From Entophlyctis helioformis (taxonomy: Eukaryota; Chytridiomycota; Chytridiomycetes; Chytridiales; Chytriomycetaceae), in assembly GCA_025526915.1 (NCBI GenBank), contig JAHLKH010000385.1:1-15912 (forward strand): 15,912 nt of DNA. Direction: 5' to 3'. This document shows, piece by piece, positions 1-8,000 of the stretch; position 1 is the first letter of the stretch; each line of letters begins with the position of its first letter. The translations under genes and the position numbers were made by a program. Below the pieces are notes generated by a model. The model made no database searches. It saw nothing but the letters and a program-made list of their open reading frames with translations, and had not been told where the DNA came from.

Positions 1-3000
1 TTTCTTGATGGTTGCTTCCGGTGTGGCCTTCGTGAGGATGTCGGCTGGCATGTCTGCGGTAGGCATGTACTGCAGATCGATTATGCCTCGTTGGATCTGT
101 TCACATATGTAGTGATACCGCACCTCAATGTGCTTGGTGGAGTTGTGCTTGAACCGCTTGGCGTTGGTGAGCGCGCCTTGATTGTCATTGTAGAGAACGG
201 TAGGCTTGCTCTGCTTGATTCCTAGTCCGTTGAGAAGTAATCTGAGCCAAACCAGTTCTTGGGCAGCGCTGCTTGTCGCTTGGAGCTCGGCTTGCACAGT
301 GGACAGGGCGACGGTTGTTTGTTTGCCGCTTTTCCAGGAGATTGTGCCGACACCGAAAGTGAACGCATATCCCGACGTTGACTTGCGGTCTGATCTGTCG
401 CCTGCGTAATCTGAGTCCACGTATCCGACGAGCTTGGGTTCGGGTCCGCCGAGTGTGAGCACATGATCTGCGGTTCCTTTGAGGTAGCGGAGGATGTGCA
501 TGACGTGGATCCAGTGCCGCTTCTGTGGTGCATGCATGTATCTGGAGGCGATGCCGACTGCAGTCGCAATGTCTGGTCGCGTTCCAGTGGCAGCGTACAT
601 GAGAGAGCCGACGGCCTCGCGGTATGGCATACTCTTGTCGATGGGTTGGTCGTCCGGCAGTAGATCGACGATGGGTGCACTGACTTGCATGGGGACGTAA
701 GATGGAGCGCAGTCTGCCATGCGGAAACGATCGAGGACGTCCCTGATGTAGTGCCCTTGGGAGAGAGAGATGGTGCGATCCTTGCGATTGCGAGTGACCT
801 TGATATTGAGGATTGTGTCGATGTTGCCCATGTCCTTCATCTTGAACACGTTGCTGAGGGTCGTCTTGGCCTCTTTGATGAGCGACTTGTTTCCGCTGAT
901 GATGAGGATGTCATCGACGTAGAAGGCGATGATGATGAGATCGTCGCCTTGGCCACGAGTGAAGATACAGTCGTCGCCTGGCATGGGCTTGAATTTCATC
1001 GAGATCAGCTGTCCACTGAACTTGGAGTACCATTCCAGCGGGGCTTGGCGCAGTCCGTAGAGAGCCTTCTTGAGCTTGTAGACTCTGTCGGTGCCGTCCT
1101 GGAAACCGTCGGGCTGCTCGATGTAGATCTCCTCCTTCAGGTTGCCATTCAGAAATGCGGTCTGAACATCGAGTTGCTCGATCTCCAGGTCGTAGGATGC
1201 GGCAAAGGCGAGCAGGGTCCGCAGCGAGGTGAATCGGAGGACGGGCGCATAGGTCTCATGGAAGTCGACGCCGGGGATCTGCAGGAACCCTTGAACGACG
1301 AGACGGCCTTTGTACTTGTCGAGAGTGCCGTCCGTGAGGAACTTGATGCGGTAGACCCAACGCGTCCTGAGTGCCTTGCGTCCTTTTGGAAGCTGGCACA
1401 GCTCCAAAGTGTTGTGTGCCATGATGGATTCCCACTCGGCGAGGGTAGCCGCCCGCCATTCGGTGGCCTGTGGGCTGGCCATGGCTTGCTTGTATGAGCG
1501 AGGGATAGGACCGACGTCGTTGAAGACGGAGGATGCGTCGCTGGATGCGAGCTGGGAAACGAGGGCTATTTCAACCACAAAGGCCGAGTGGATGGGGAAG
1601 ACTGGATAGCCGGCCGGTCGTGGGCTGTAGACGGAGGGAGCTGCGTCTTGGGCGGCGGATGGAGGCTCAGAGCGTTGTCGTTTGGACCGCGGCTGCGCAA
1701 GTTGGCTATCGGTCTGTTGTTGGGGAACCTCTGTCGAGTCTCGTTGTCTTGCAAGGAGTTTGGCTCTCGATCTGGTAACGCGAGGCGAGGAATCTGGTGG
1801 TGCCGCTCTCCGCGACGGGGTTGGCAGAGTGTCAGCCTGTTGCAGGTCGTGCTGCTGTGTCGCTCTCCGCGACTGAGTTGGCCAGTCGTCGGCCGGTTGC
1901 AGGTCGTGCTGCTGTGCCGCTCTCCGCGACTGAGTTGGCTGGTCGTCAGCCTGTTGCAGTTCATGCTGCTGTGTCGCTCTCCGCGACTGTGGTGACCGGT
2001 CATCGGCCTGTTGCAGTTCGTGCTGCTGCGTCGCGGTGTGCGACGATGTTGGCCCGAGAGAAGGCGCTACCGCATGTCGAGGTTGGTGACTTGGCTCCTC
2101 CTGACTCGAGACAGGGTGCGGCAGTGCCGAGCTCGACGTGACAGGCTCCTCCTGGCGTGGAAAGGGGTCGGCACGCTCCTCCTGGCTTGGAACGGGGTGG
2201 TCGACGTGTCCGAACTCGTTCTCATTGAAGGTGACGTTCCGATTGGTGACGACCGAGTATGTCCGTGAGTCCCATAGGAGGTATGCCTTGCTGGCCGGAG
2301 CGTAGCCGATCATGATGCATCGGGTTGCTTTGCCGTCAAGCTTGCGACGTTGACTGTCCGGGATGAAAGGGTACGCCGTGCATCCAAAAGGTCGCAGGTG
2401 CGAGACGTCAGGCATGGTACCTTTCCATCGTTGGTAGGGAGTGGCGCCGTCGAGTGCCTTGTGGGGCGATCTGTTCTGGACATACACCGCTGTTTGGACA
2501 GCATCAGACCAATGGCGATTCGCGAGAGGTGATTGGAGTAGCACCGATCGAGAGGCTTCCATGATGGTTCGGTTCTTTCGCTCGGCGACACCGTTTTGCT
2601 GTGGAGTATGCGGCGCCGTGGTCTGATGCTCGACTCCGAGATCCTTGAGGTGCGTCTCAAACTCGATCGAGGTGTATTCGCCGCCTCTGTCCGTTCTGAT
2701 GGTGGCGATCTCGAGTCTCTTGTCCCTTTCGACGATGGCTCTGTAGTTTTGAAAAGCCTTCATTGCGTCGGATTTGTGTTTGAGGAGATAGAGATGCGTG
2801 TAGCGAGAGTAGTCATCAATGAACGTGATGTAGTAGCGGTGTCCTTCGCGGCCAGTTGTCTGCATCGGTCCGCAGATGTCCGAATGGATGAGCTCGAGAG
2901 GTCTCTCCGACTTCGAGGTGCTGATAGAGAATGGGAGGCGGTGTGCCTTGGCAATGGCGCAGTGGTCGCAGAATGGGAGCTTGTCGCTCTTGTTGCTGAT

Positions 3001-4488
3001 GCTGATGCCTTTGGCGTGCTTGCAGAGAGTCGCAATGCTGGAAGCCGACAGGTGAGCAAATCGGTTGTGAAGCGTCTGCAGCGCCTGTGCCGGAGATGAG
3101 CTTGCAAAGGCCACTCGCTGCTGTGGGTCCTGTGCCTGAAAGGTGTACAGGCCGTTCTGCAGGTAGGCGCGAGCAACGATGCTGCCCGTGCTGTCGACGA
3201 TGTCTGCATGATCGGCTCCAAAGTTTGAAGTGAAATTGCCTTTCGCCGTGATCGTGGGAACCGACAGAATCGTCATGCCGGCCGTCGGGACGTACAGGAC
3301 GTTTTGCAGAGTGACCTTGGTGTACGAGCCGTCTGGATGCTGGAGGCGCAGTGTGAGAGTGCCAGAGCCTTGGACATTGTGCGCCGTTTCGCCGAGTCCT
3401 CTGATGTGTGTCCCACCGGCTCTGAAGTCGGTAAGAGAGGAACGGTTCGACGTCAGGTGGCATGTGGCGCCAGAGTCGAGAATGATGCGGTGTCGTCCGG
3501 TGTTGCCGCTAGCCTTGTCAGCGACCATGACTGTTCCTTGTTCGCTGCTCTCAGACTCGTAGCCGCTCCGCTGGACGATGTTGACACTTCTCTTCGAAGG
3601 GCTGCCTCTCCGGCTGCCATTGTCACCTCGGTCGTCGTTGGTTCGGCGTCGCTTGGTCGAGTGGCCTCTGCTGCTCTGGTACTTGTTGCTGAGTTGCGCG
3701 CGCCGAGTTGGATTGCATTCGGCCGCTCGGTGCTTCGCCATGACGCCGCACTTGGCACAAGTCTTCTTGGCACGTTTCTCGTAGGGAAGGTCGAGATCGT
3801 CGTCGACGTTTCCTTTGGCCACAACGAGAGCTTGCGGAGAGTGGTTGACAGGCCTCAGGATGCCCATCTTGCCTTCGTACTTCCAGAGCAGAGTGCTGAT
3901 CTTCAAGATCGTGACGTCCTCGTCCTTTTCGATCATGCCGGCTTCGGCGGAGAAGCCTGCGTACGTCGCAGGGATCTTGTCGATGAGCATCTTGACGATG
4001 AGTGTCTTGCGGATTGGATATCGGGCTTCCTCAAGAAGGGTGCCGATCTCCATCATCTCTTCCCAGAGAGGATTGCCGCCGTCTTCTTGTTTGTACGTCA
4101 GACGGTGTAGGCGATTGTGGAGGTGGACGGGATCGCACTTGGGGTTCCTCAGGTGGCCTTCCTTGATGCTCTCGAGCATTTCGTATGCGGACATGCCTAC
4201 GACGTACGCCGACGAGTTGCTGAAGTAGGGAGCCGCTGATTCGATGATCGTGCGGACGTACATCTCGTTGTTGTTGTCGGCAATGACCTTAGGAGACGTC
4301 GCGTTGACCACGTGGGTGTACTTGGACTTGCAGTGTTTGGTCCATAAGTTCTTTCGATCGAGGAGTCCTTCGAGAAGCTTCGTCCACTGCCCGCGGTTGC
4401 TGTAGTCTTCCGCGAGAACCGCGCGCTTGACATCGTCAACCTTGTAGAAACGGTCGTACATGCTGTCGGAAGTCGCGCCTGGGCTCAT
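1..4488 (-). CDS. Copia-type Gag-Pol polyprotein, C-terminus beyond the left edge
   Basis: This polyprotein is self-cleaved to make the particle protein, protease, integrase and reverse transcriptase/RNase H that copy the element through RNA. 1,496 codons are open in one frame, so Gag and Pol are fused without a frameshift. Residues counted from ATG 4488: zinc knuckle 244-258 (CX2CX5HX4C), protease DSGA at 338-341, an HX4H...CX2C integrase zinc-binding segment, integrase catalytic D537, D600 and E636 (35 residues between the last two), four 19-residue repeats 819-894, reverse transcriptase catalytic D1107 (LDVQTAF), YGLRQAP and YVDD at 1190-1193, RNase H from D1358 (YVDSDYAGD) through QAEL, YNDNQ and the TKHIEVRYH/ADILTK end motifs. 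By comparison with copia, only a few tens of C-terminal residues are missing. ATG 4461 is an alternative start in the same frame. The upstream stop is at 4543-4545. All catalytic motifs seem intact. Confidence 0.95.
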   Translation of the reverse strand, partial: MSPGATSDSMYDRFYKVDDVKRAVLAEDYSNRGQWTKLLEGLLDRKNLWTKHCKSKYTHVVNATSPKVIADNNNEMYVRTIIESAAPYFSNSSAYVVGMSAYEMLESIKEGHLRNPKCDPVHLHNRLHRLTYKQEDGGNPLWEEMMEIGTLLEEARYPIRKTLIVKMLIDKIPATYAGFSAEAGMIEKDEDVTILKISTLLWKYEGKMGILRPVNHSPQALVVAKGNVDDDLDLPYEKRAKKTCAKCGVMAKHRAAECNPTRRAQLSNKYQSSRGHSTKRRRTNDDRGDNGSRRGSPSKRSVNIVQRSGYESESSEQGTVMVADKASGNTGRHRIILDSGATCHLTSNRSSLTDFRAGGTHIRGLGETAHNVQGSGTLTLRLQHPDGSYTKVTLQNVLYVPTAGMTILSVPTITAKGNFTSNFGADHADIVDSTGSIVARAYLQNGLYTFQAQDPQQRVAFASSSPAQALQTLHNRFAHLSASSIATLCKHAKGISISNKSDKLPFCDHCAIAKAHRLPFSISTSKSERPLELIHSDICGPMQTTGREGHRYYITFIDDYSRYTHLYLLKHKSDAMKAFQNYRAIVERDKRLEIATIRTDRGGEYTSIEFETHLKDLGVEHQTTAPHTPQQNGVAERKNRTIMEASRSVLLQSPLANRHWSDAVQTAVYVQNRSPHKALDGATPYQRWKGTMPDVSHLRPFGCTAYPFIPDSQRRKLDGKATRCIMIGYAPASKAYLLWDSRTYSVVTNRNVTFNENEFGHVDHPVPSQEERADPFPRQEEPVTSSSALPHPVSSQEEPSHQPRHAVAPSLGPTSSHTATQQHELQQADDRSPQSRRATQQHELQQADDQPTQSRRAAQQHDLQPADDWPTQSRRATQQHDLQQADTLPTPSRRAAPPDSSPRVTRSRAKLLARQRDSTEVPQQQTDSQLAQPRSKRQRSEPPSAAQDAAPSVYSPRPAGYPVFPIHSAFVVEIALVSQLASSDASSVFNDVGPIPRSYKQAMASPQATEWRAATLAEWESIMAHNTLELCQLPKGRKALRTRWVYRIKFLTDGTLDKYKGRLVVQGFLQIPGVDFHETYAPVLRFTSLRTLLAFAASYDLEIEQLDVQTAFLNGNLKEEIYIEQPDGFQDGTDRVYKLKKALYGLRQAPLEWYSKFSGQLISMKFKPMPGDDCIFTRGQGDDLIIIAFYVDDILIISGNKSLIKEAKTTLSNVFKMKDMGNIDTILNIKVTRNRKDRTISLSQGHYIRDVLDRFRMADCAPSYVPMQVSAPIVDLLPDDQPIDKSMPYREAVGSLMYAATGTRPDIATAVGIASRYMHAPQKRHWIHVMHILRYLKGTADHVLTLGGPEPKLVGYVDSDYAGDRSDRKSTSGYAFTFGVGTISWKSGKQTTVALSTVQAELQATSSAAQELVWLRLLLNGLGIKQSKPTVLYNDNQGALTNAKRFKHNSTKHIEVRYHYICEQIQRGIIDLQYMPTADMPADILTKATPEATIKK
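1807..2034 (-). repeat. Four tandem 57-bp repeats in the integrase-RT linker
   Basis: Four 57-bp units encode imperfect 19-residue repeats of the form ATQQHELQQADDRSPQSRR (residues 819-894). They lie between the integrase C-terminal region and the reverse transcriptase. The unit is a multiple of three, so copy-number changes keep the frame. The peptide is Gln-rich and charged, probably disordered. In copia-like polyproteins this linker is normally variable. Confidence 0.9.
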
Positions 4489-4492
4489 AACC
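4475..4492 (-). promoter_or_regulatory. Primer-binding site, complementary to the initiator tRNA-Met anticodon arm
   Basis: The plus strand reads GCGCCTGGGCTCATAACC, which looks like a tRNA-iMet anticodon stem-loop with the loop CTCATAA around the CAU anticodon. The element RNA (minus strand) is therefore complementary to the middle of the tRNA, not its 3' end. This internal (half-tRNA) priming is known for Drosophila copia and relatives. It lies two bases from the LTR end. The match to this organism's own tRNA was not tested. Confidence 0.8.
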
Positions 4493-4494
4493 TT

Positions 4495-4742
4495 TGAGCT
4501 GAAAGGTAATGAAGCGATGGGGGTTGATTGTCTTGAGTACCGCTATCATGAGCGTGTGCACTCTGACCCTTTTATTGTAGTCTGTGTGGCGCTCTACGCG
4601 CCCTTAGTGTGGGCTCTCCGCCCTTCAACCCTTGCGCCACCTAATGAAGCTTTGCTTGTTTCTTCTAGTTTGGTGGCGCACATGCCATGTGTATTGTCTC
4701 ACTTTAAGCATGTGTCATCGTGTGCGTCATCGCACGCCAACA
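4495..4742 (-). repeat. 5' LTR of the copia element (248 bp)
   Basis: Read on the minus strand the segment begins TGTTGG and ends CAGCTCA, giving the TG...CA ends of LTRs; TGTTGG starts are common in copia elements. It is followed by AA and then the primer-binding site, as expected for a 5' LTR. Its outer end at 4742 coincides to the base with the point where similarity to the second duplicated unit begins. The matching 3' LTR is outside the window, so the inner end rests on the TG/CA and PBS positions only. Confidence 0.85.
4571..4576 (-). promoter_or_regulatory. AATAAA / TATA-like signal inside the LTR
   Basis: The minus strand reads CTACAATAAAAGGG here. It holds an AATAAA polyadenylation hexamer and an A/T-rich core that could also act as a TATA-like box. 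One of these is expected inside an LTR that both starts and ends element transcripts. Which role applies cannot be told from sequence. Confidence 0.45.
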
Positions 4743-4943
4743 GTTGTCCCGCGCAAGGCCGGCGACAATGTGTGCATCGACGACACCCGCTTCCAAAAGT
4801 TCACGTCGCCGACGACGTTTGCCGTCCAGTCGTGCCCGCCTGGCCTGTGCTTCACCCGCAGCCCGCCTCTCAAGAACCCGTGCATTGGCCGCCAGCGTGC
4901 GCTCGAGATCGACGGCGCCAACGCTTCGGCCATGGCAGAGTGA
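4644..4943 (+). pseudogene. Truncated cysteine-rich (CBM19-like) gene with LTR-derived 5' end
   Basis: From 4743 to the TGA at 4941-4943 this matches the last exon of the small gene at 11433-11922. It encodes a four-cysteine domain (C-X19-C-X4-C-X10-C, including CPPGLCF and KNPC) that resembles fungal chitin-binding modules. The normal upstream exon is missing because the retrotransposon lies at 4742. The antisense LTR strand supplies a new in-frame ATG at 4644 and exactly 33 codons, starting MKLCLFLLVWW, a short basic then hydrophobic stretch that looks like a secretion signal. The result is a 99-residue chimeric ORF. Expression would need antisense transcription from the LTR. I treat it as a disrupted gene, with the chimera as a hypothesis. 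Confidence 0.6.
4743..4747. repeat. Predicted target-site duplication GTTGT of the copia insertion
   Basis: These five bases directly follow the LTR end and are also present in the uninterrupted second copy (11722-11726). Copia integrases generally duplicate 5 bp. The partner copy should lie immediately beyond the 3' LTR, left of the window, so the duplication is a prediction. Confidence 0.6.
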
Positions 4944-4947
4944 TCCG

Positions 4948-4955
4948 TCACGTGA
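4948..4955. promoter_or_regulatory. Palindromic TCACGTGA (E-box core) upstream of ABCC copy 1
   Basis: A perfect 8-bp palindrome with the CACGTG core bound by bHLH factors lies in the 78-bp gap between the upstream stop (4943) and the ABCC start codon (5022). The same gap has an inverted repeat GTTTGAAA (4963-4970) / TTTCAAAC (4995-5002) and a direct repeat GCGCGTTT (4959-4966 and 4989-4996). All are kept in copy 2. A regulatory role is inferred. Confidence 0.4.
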
Positions 4956-5021
4956 CTTGCGCGTTTGAAATGAAGTTCGCACTTGGCCGCGCGTTTTCAA
5001 ACCTTCCCAGCCAACGCCAAC

Positions 5022-8000
5022 ATGGCCACTCCTCAGCAGCCCGCCACTGCCCCCATTGCAGCTGCACAGGCTGTCGATGCTCCCGCTGTCGATGCTCCGG
5101 CTGTCGAAGCCAAGGATCCGCTGCACGGCATCCATGTGCTGGCTATACCGCCCCCGCCAGACGCCATCGCAAAGGACGGCTCATCGGCTGCCCTCCTTCG
5201 GGAAACGAGCGCCGTTCAAGACGACGCAGCGGCTGCACCTGCGCCATTCGCCGTCAAGCCGTCAGACACCTTCGCCCACGCCAGCCTGCTCAGTCGCTGG
5301 ACATTCAGCTACGTCAACGACCTCATTTCCCGAGGCTTCCGTCGAGAGCTCACCCACGCCGACATTCCTCTGGTCGAGTCGGCCGACGAAGTCGAGCAGC
5401 TGTCGACGCAGCTGCTGGACGCATGGCACGAGCAGGTCAAGCTGCACGGCAACAAGGCCAACCTGGGATGGGCTATTGTAAGCGACGCTCGCACCCACTC
5501 ATCCACCTCCTGTGCCTCTGCTGCCGCTGGGCAAGCTGCCCAAGATCCATCGGCGCTGTGCCGGCATCCGGCACTTGCCAAATGGCGGTGCACCAGCCGG
5601 TTGCGTCGCGTCGGCAAATCTGCAGCCAACATCGAAGCTGACTTCCGCGACTCCCATCACACGCCCGACAGGCCAGCGTGTTTGGCAGAAAGTGTCTGTA
5701 CACCGGCCTCGCCTTCCTGATCGAGACTTTCATCAAGCTCGCCGAGGGCGTCTTGCTGTCCCAGCTGCTCCAGTGGTTCCAGAACCCAAACGCAAACGCA
5801 ACCGATGTAAGGCCTTGTGTGGCGCTGCCGCTGCTCAGCAAAGCCGCTAACCGCTCGTCGGCAGGGATACTACTACTCGCTCGGAATGGCCATCGCCGTG
5901 CTTCTCCACTCGTGCCTCCGCCATATCGAGTTCTTCATGGGCATGCGTTTGGGCATGCAGCTGCGCGTCACGCTCATCGCCGCAGTCTATCGCAAGTGCC
6001 TTGCCTTGTCCATCGGCCACACGTCATCCACAGGCATGATCGTCAACCTCGTCTCCAACGATGTCCAGCGCTTTGAGGACGCTGCCATCTTTGGCAACTT
6101 TGCCTGGGTTGGCCCGATCGAGACCGTTCTCTGTTTCTACCTGGTGTACCGCGAGATTGGCTGGGCTGCGTTTGCTGCCGTCGGTGCTCTGCTGTTCTTC
6201 ATCCCGCTCCAAGGCTTGTTTGCCCGCCAGTTTGGAAGGCTGCGCAAGGAGACAGTCTTGTTCCGCGACGAACGCATCAAGAGCATCTCAGACATGCTGG
6301 CAGGCATCATGGTCGTCAAGGTGCGTGTTGGACGCTTGCATCGTCTCGCACCAGACAATGCTGGGCACACGGGTCTTAACCAGCCTCTTACCATCCGATG
6401 CTCTCAAACAGCTCTACGCGTGGGAGGATCCGTTCACCGAAAAGATCCGCTCTTACAGAGAGAAGGAGCTCAAGTACATTGAGAGTGCATCCATCTACCG
6501 CGCCATCAACGAAGCCATCTTCTTCGTGTCCACAAGCAAGTCTTGCCATCAGCTCGTGTTGTATCTTGCACACATAGTCAGCCATCTAACTCTGACCCGC
6601 CGGCAGTCTTCTTGGAGCTCTGCGGCTTTATCACATACTTCCTGATCGGAGGCGTCTTTACCCCATCCAAGATCTTTGCCACCCTCACCTATCTCCAGAG
6701 CGTCCGCTTAACCATGACCAACTTCTTCCCAAAGGCACTCCAGTTCATCTCAGAGGCACTGGTGTCCATGAAGCGTATCCAGGACTTTTTGTCGCTCCCT
6801 GAGATCGACCACGCTGCCGACAATGCCGAGGTCAAGGCGTTCTTCGAGTCGCTCAATGATCCCGCCATCATGATCGCCATCCAGAATGCCAGCTTCTCGT
6901 GGGGCGAGAGCCGCATTGGAAACGCATCTCCCGACGCACGCCCTGCATCGCCGTCAACCGACCGTGAGATCCTCAAGGACATCTCGCTCACCATTCGCCG
7001 TGGCGAGCTTGTCGGCGTGTGCGGCCCCGTCGGTGCAGGCAAGTCGTCTCTCATCAACGCCATCCTCGGCGAGATGCAAAAGACGAGCGGCCGTCTCGGT
7101 GTGCGCTCTCGCAAGATCTCCTACGCCAGCCAAACGCCGTGGATCAATGTCGGCTCGATCAAGGACAACATCGTCTTTGGTGGCGTCTACGACCCCAACC
7201 GCTTTGCTGCCGTCCTTCACGCCTGTGCACTTGATCGCGACCTTGACCGCATGCCTGACCGAGAGAACACGCTCATTGGCGAGCGTGGCGTGACGCTGTC
7301 TGGCGGCCAGCGTGCCCGCCTTGCCCTCGCTCGTGCCCTATACTACGATGCGGATATCTACATTCTGGACGATCCGCTCTCTGCTGTCGACACAACGGTT
7401 GGCCGCCACCTGTTTGACGAGGCTCTTCGCGGCATGCTCCGCGACAAGGCGGTGATGCTGGTGACGCACCAGCTGCAGAACATCCGTGCGTGTGACACGG
7501 TCGTGCTTCTCGAAGAGGACGGATTGTGCACCAGGGCAGCTACGCTGAAGTCATGGCGCAAGACACTCCCTTTTGCACAACCATGCGCGAGTTTGCCACA
7601 CGCACCGAGTCGCCCAACGCGATGAAGACTCGCACTCTGACGACAAGAAGGACTCGGAGGACAGCGACTCCACCGCTATGGTCGCAGCCGCTGCTGTCCT
7701 GCGCAAACGTCGCGAGAAGCAGCAGCTCGAAGATGCGCTTGTTGAGGACAGCTCGGGCCAAACGCGCGAGCTTGTCAAGGAGGAAGTCACCAAGGGGTCT
7801 GTCGCTGCCGGTCTGTACTTCAAGTACTTCAAGTCTGGCAGTAATGCTGTGACTGCGGTTGCCCTGCTCCTCATGCTCATCATTGGACAGGCAGCCGTGC
7901 TCGTCACCGACTGGTGGCTTGCCTTTTGGTCGGGCAAGTCGGCCGATGAGCAACGCAACCCTGTATACATTTGGGTGTTTGTCGCCCTGTGTGTCAGCAC

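Larger units (their letters stand above)
1..4742 (-). mobile_element. Ty1/copia LTR retrotransposon, left end (3' LTR) outside the window
   Basis: On the minus strand the order is LTR (4742-4495), a two-base spacer, primer-binding site, then one Gag-Pol frame whose domains run Gag zinc knuckle, protease, integrase, reverse transcriptase, RNase H. Integrase before reverse transcriptase is the defining order of the Ty1/copia superfamily. The frame has no stop from 4488 to position 1, so the element looks young. The polypurine tract and 3' LTR should lie just left of the window. The element sits just upstream of ABCC copy 1 and cuts into the small cysteine-rich gene; the paralogous site near 11722 is unoccupied. 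Confidence 0.95.

Noticed and set aside
685..1497. Plus-strand 270-residue open frame opposite the reverse transcriptase
   Set aside because: It is the exact antisense of the copia polyprotein. GC-rich coding sequence often leaves the opposite strand open, and its composition (Asp/Glu/Val/Leu-rich) mirrors the sense codons.
1807..2034. CRISPR-like array
   Set aside because: The units are adjacent without spacers and form an in-frame peptide repeat in a retrotransposon polyprotein of a eukaryote.
3304..4110. Plus-strand 268-residue open frame opposite Gag and protease
   Set aside because: Antisense shadow of the polyprotein, with no recognisable domain.
4475..4492. A tRNA-Met gene
   Set aside because: Only the anticodon-arm segment matches. 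No acceptor stem, D arm or T arm surrounds it, and its position next to the LTR fits a primer-binding site.
4983..5021. Upstream in-frame TTG start for ABCC copy 1
   Set aside because: TTG starts are not expected, and copy 2 has an extra A in this stretch that puts it out of frame, while the frame from ATG 5022 begins the same protein in both.
6540..6541. GT donor for ABCC intron 4
   Set aside because: Using it shifts the frame of exon 5, which carries a fully recognisable NBD1. The GC donor at 6536 keeps it.
7512..7625. Programmed frameshifting in ABCC copy 1
   Set aside because: No slippery run is present, two separate bases are missing about 100 bp apart, and copy 2 has an uninterrupted frame there.
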